DNA of 22,165 bases from a virus: IMG/VR virus record IMGVR_UViG_3300025917_000061, positions 1 through 22,165 of that record; one strand, written 5' to 3'. Positions 21,492 to 22,165 of this stretch are shown piece by piece (positions within the stretch are counted from its first letter, which is position 1; every line of letters starts with the position of its first letter). The translations under genes were made by a program, and so were the position numbers. The notes under the pieces are model-generated. The model was not told the DNA's origin, did no database searches, and was given only the letters and a program-made list of their open reading frames with translations.

Positions 21492-21885
21492 GTCTCGCTC
21501 CTCTGGTTGTCGGCGCAGCGAACGTGAACGGCAGTTCGTTGCTCATTTTGCTGCCGTTCTTGACGCTGACCTGCACGGTGTCTGGCCCATGCCAGACGTC
21601 CATGTTGATGCCGGTCGAGAGCGTTCCGTCGGCGTTGAGCGTCGTCGGCTCGTCCTGCCCGGCAAACACGATAACGCTCTGGGCGAACAGGTTGGTGCCG
21701 GAGACGAACATCGTGAAGCTGGGTTCGCCCAACACTGCGCCGTCCGGTGACAGCGAAGTGATGGTCGGCTCGGGGATTGCGTCCGGCGGCAAATCGTCAA
21801 CCGACGGCGGCTCGTTGATGGAGGCAGGGAGGACCATCGTCGTCCGGCCCGGCCCCGTCGGCTCATTGATGCTTTTGATGCTCAT
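21469..21885 (-). CDS. IPT/TIG (Ig-like) domain protein
   Basis: This 138-residue protein begins with two short Pro-rich stretches, each containing S-I-N-E-P (residues 5-9 and 22-26). An Ig-like domain follows from about residue 38: P-E-P-T-I-T-S-L-S-P-D-G-A, F-T-M-F-V-S-G-T-N-L-F, S-V-I-V-F-A-G, then H-G-P-D-T-V-Q-V-S-V-K-N and a closing L-P-F-T-F-A. This is the layout of IPT/TIG folds used in phage head or tail decorations. The last 14 residues are basic. The start overlaps the previous stop as ATGA at 21882-21885. It may decorate the capsid surface, but the site in the virion is unknown. Confidence 0.74.
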   Translation of the reverse strand: MSIKSINEPTGPGRTTMVLPASINEPPSVDDLPPDAIPEPTITSLSPDGAVLGEPSFTMFVSGTNLFAQSVIVFAGQDEPTTLNADGTLSTGINMDVWHGPDTVQVSVKNGSKMSNELPFTFAAPTTRGARHGKGARA

Positions 21886-22154
21886 GTGAACGCCCAGTTC
21901 GTTGCCGCAGTAGAGTAGGAGCCGGTCGTCACAATAACCGGCAAGTTTCCTGCGCTGCTCCTCCTCGGCGCATTCAGCACCTTGAGTTGCGTGGCGCTGT
22001 TGAACTGCGTCGTCTGCGGCACGCCGTTGACGCTGACCACGGACTGCGGCGTGAAGCCGGTGCCGTTAACCGTGAGCGGCCCTGAGCCGCCAACTCCTAC
22101 CTGCGTTGCCGGTACGAGGCCGGTGATGGTGGCGTTCACCGCAGGTGCCGCCAT
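21882..22154 (-). CDS. IPT/TIG (Ig-like) domain protein, start near the window edge
   Basis: The visible 90 residues form one TIG domain: A-T-I-T-G-L-V-P-A-T-Q-V-G-V-G-G, L-T-V-N-G-T-G-F-T-P, S-V-V-S-V-N-G-V-P and A-T-Q-L-K-V-L. They end in N-L-P-V-I-V-T-T-G and N-W-A-F-T. The ATG at 22154 is only 11 bases from the edge and no ribosome-binding site fits in that space. The frame is open to the edge, so the protein might begin further upstream. It is coupled to a second TIG protein by ATGA. Such tandem Ig-like proteins are often found as optional virion surface parts. Confidence 0.7.
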   Translation of the reverse strand: MAAPAVNATITGLVPATQVGVGGSGPLTVNGTGFTPQSVVSVNGVPQTTQFNSATQLKVLNAPRRSSAGNLPVIVTTGSYSTAATNWAFT

Positions 22155-22165
22155 CGTGGCGTGGC

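Noticed and set aside
1-22165. tRNA genes, CRISPR arrays, insertion sequences, integrase and att sites.
   Set aside because: None was seen on either strand by reading; absence cannot be proven without a dedicated search.

Overview
The window is a high-GC stretch of a tailed-phage genome or prophage. The virion genes look podovirus-like, and protein style and composition suggest an alphaproteobacterial host, probably Rhizobiales. The virion-type gene order supports this: scaffold, major capsid, SU10/P22-type head-tail adaptor, large tail/nozzle-type protein, GNAT-like protein, chaperone-tipped structural protein, lysozyme-bearing virion protein, ejection-like protein, tail fibre, adhesins. No terminase, portal, integrase, DNA polymerase, tRNA or CRISPR array is visible, so phage versus prophage cannot be settled here.

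Layout. (1) Positions 2-1376 on the plus strand carry a partial DUF6011-like gene. It is followed by a near-consensus sigma70 promoter overlapped by a 32-bp dyad, then three tightly overlapping small genes; the second looks like a papain-fold cysteine-peptidase relative. (2) A GC-rich hairpin at 1386-1411 lies where the plus operon meets the long minus-strand operon and has a strong U-tract for minus-strand transcripts. (3) Positions 22154-1504 are one minus-strand late operon, described here in transcription order. It opens with two consecutive IPT/TIG (Ig-like) proteins, an acidic Pro/Lys linker protein, two small phage-family proteins, and a 56-aa GTG-start protein whose last codons overlap a perfect FNR/FixK-type palindrome. 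The scaffold (20607-19360) and capsid (19343-18324) follow. A structured 114-nt intergenic region with a perfect 15-bp stem comes after the capsid gene. Next are a helix-hairpin-helix protein, the adaptor, the large tail protein, four smaller proteins ending in an S74 chaperone protein, a 963-aa virion lysozyme protein, a 616-aa ejection-like protein, and the receptor-binding region.

The receptor-binding region (7522-3127) appears to be a duplicated two-gene module. Each unit is a fibre/adaptor protein ending in the same ~125-residue C-terminal domain, followed with no gap by a second protein that starts with the same M-x-x-G-x-T-P-x-L-x-G motif but carries an unrelated adhesin body: two LamG-like domains in one, a polyglycine body in the other. 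Downstream are five small genes: FlbD-like, double-psi-beta-barrel-like, a secreted protein, a two-helix membrane protein and a proline-rich protein. They sit where lysis genes often sit, but no ordinary endolysin is seen. Most gene junctions are ATGA, TGATG or TAGATG, so translational coupling is the rule.

The least expected observations are the duplicated adhesin module, an RR-x-x-I/L-x-x-A-x-x-R/K motif repeated four times across the three genes leading to the capsid gene, the SINEP peptide repeated in the linker and TIG proteins, the operator-like dyad on the early promoter, and the FNR/FixK-like box before the scaffold gene. All functional calls are from reading the sequence and from memory of the families; no search was run.
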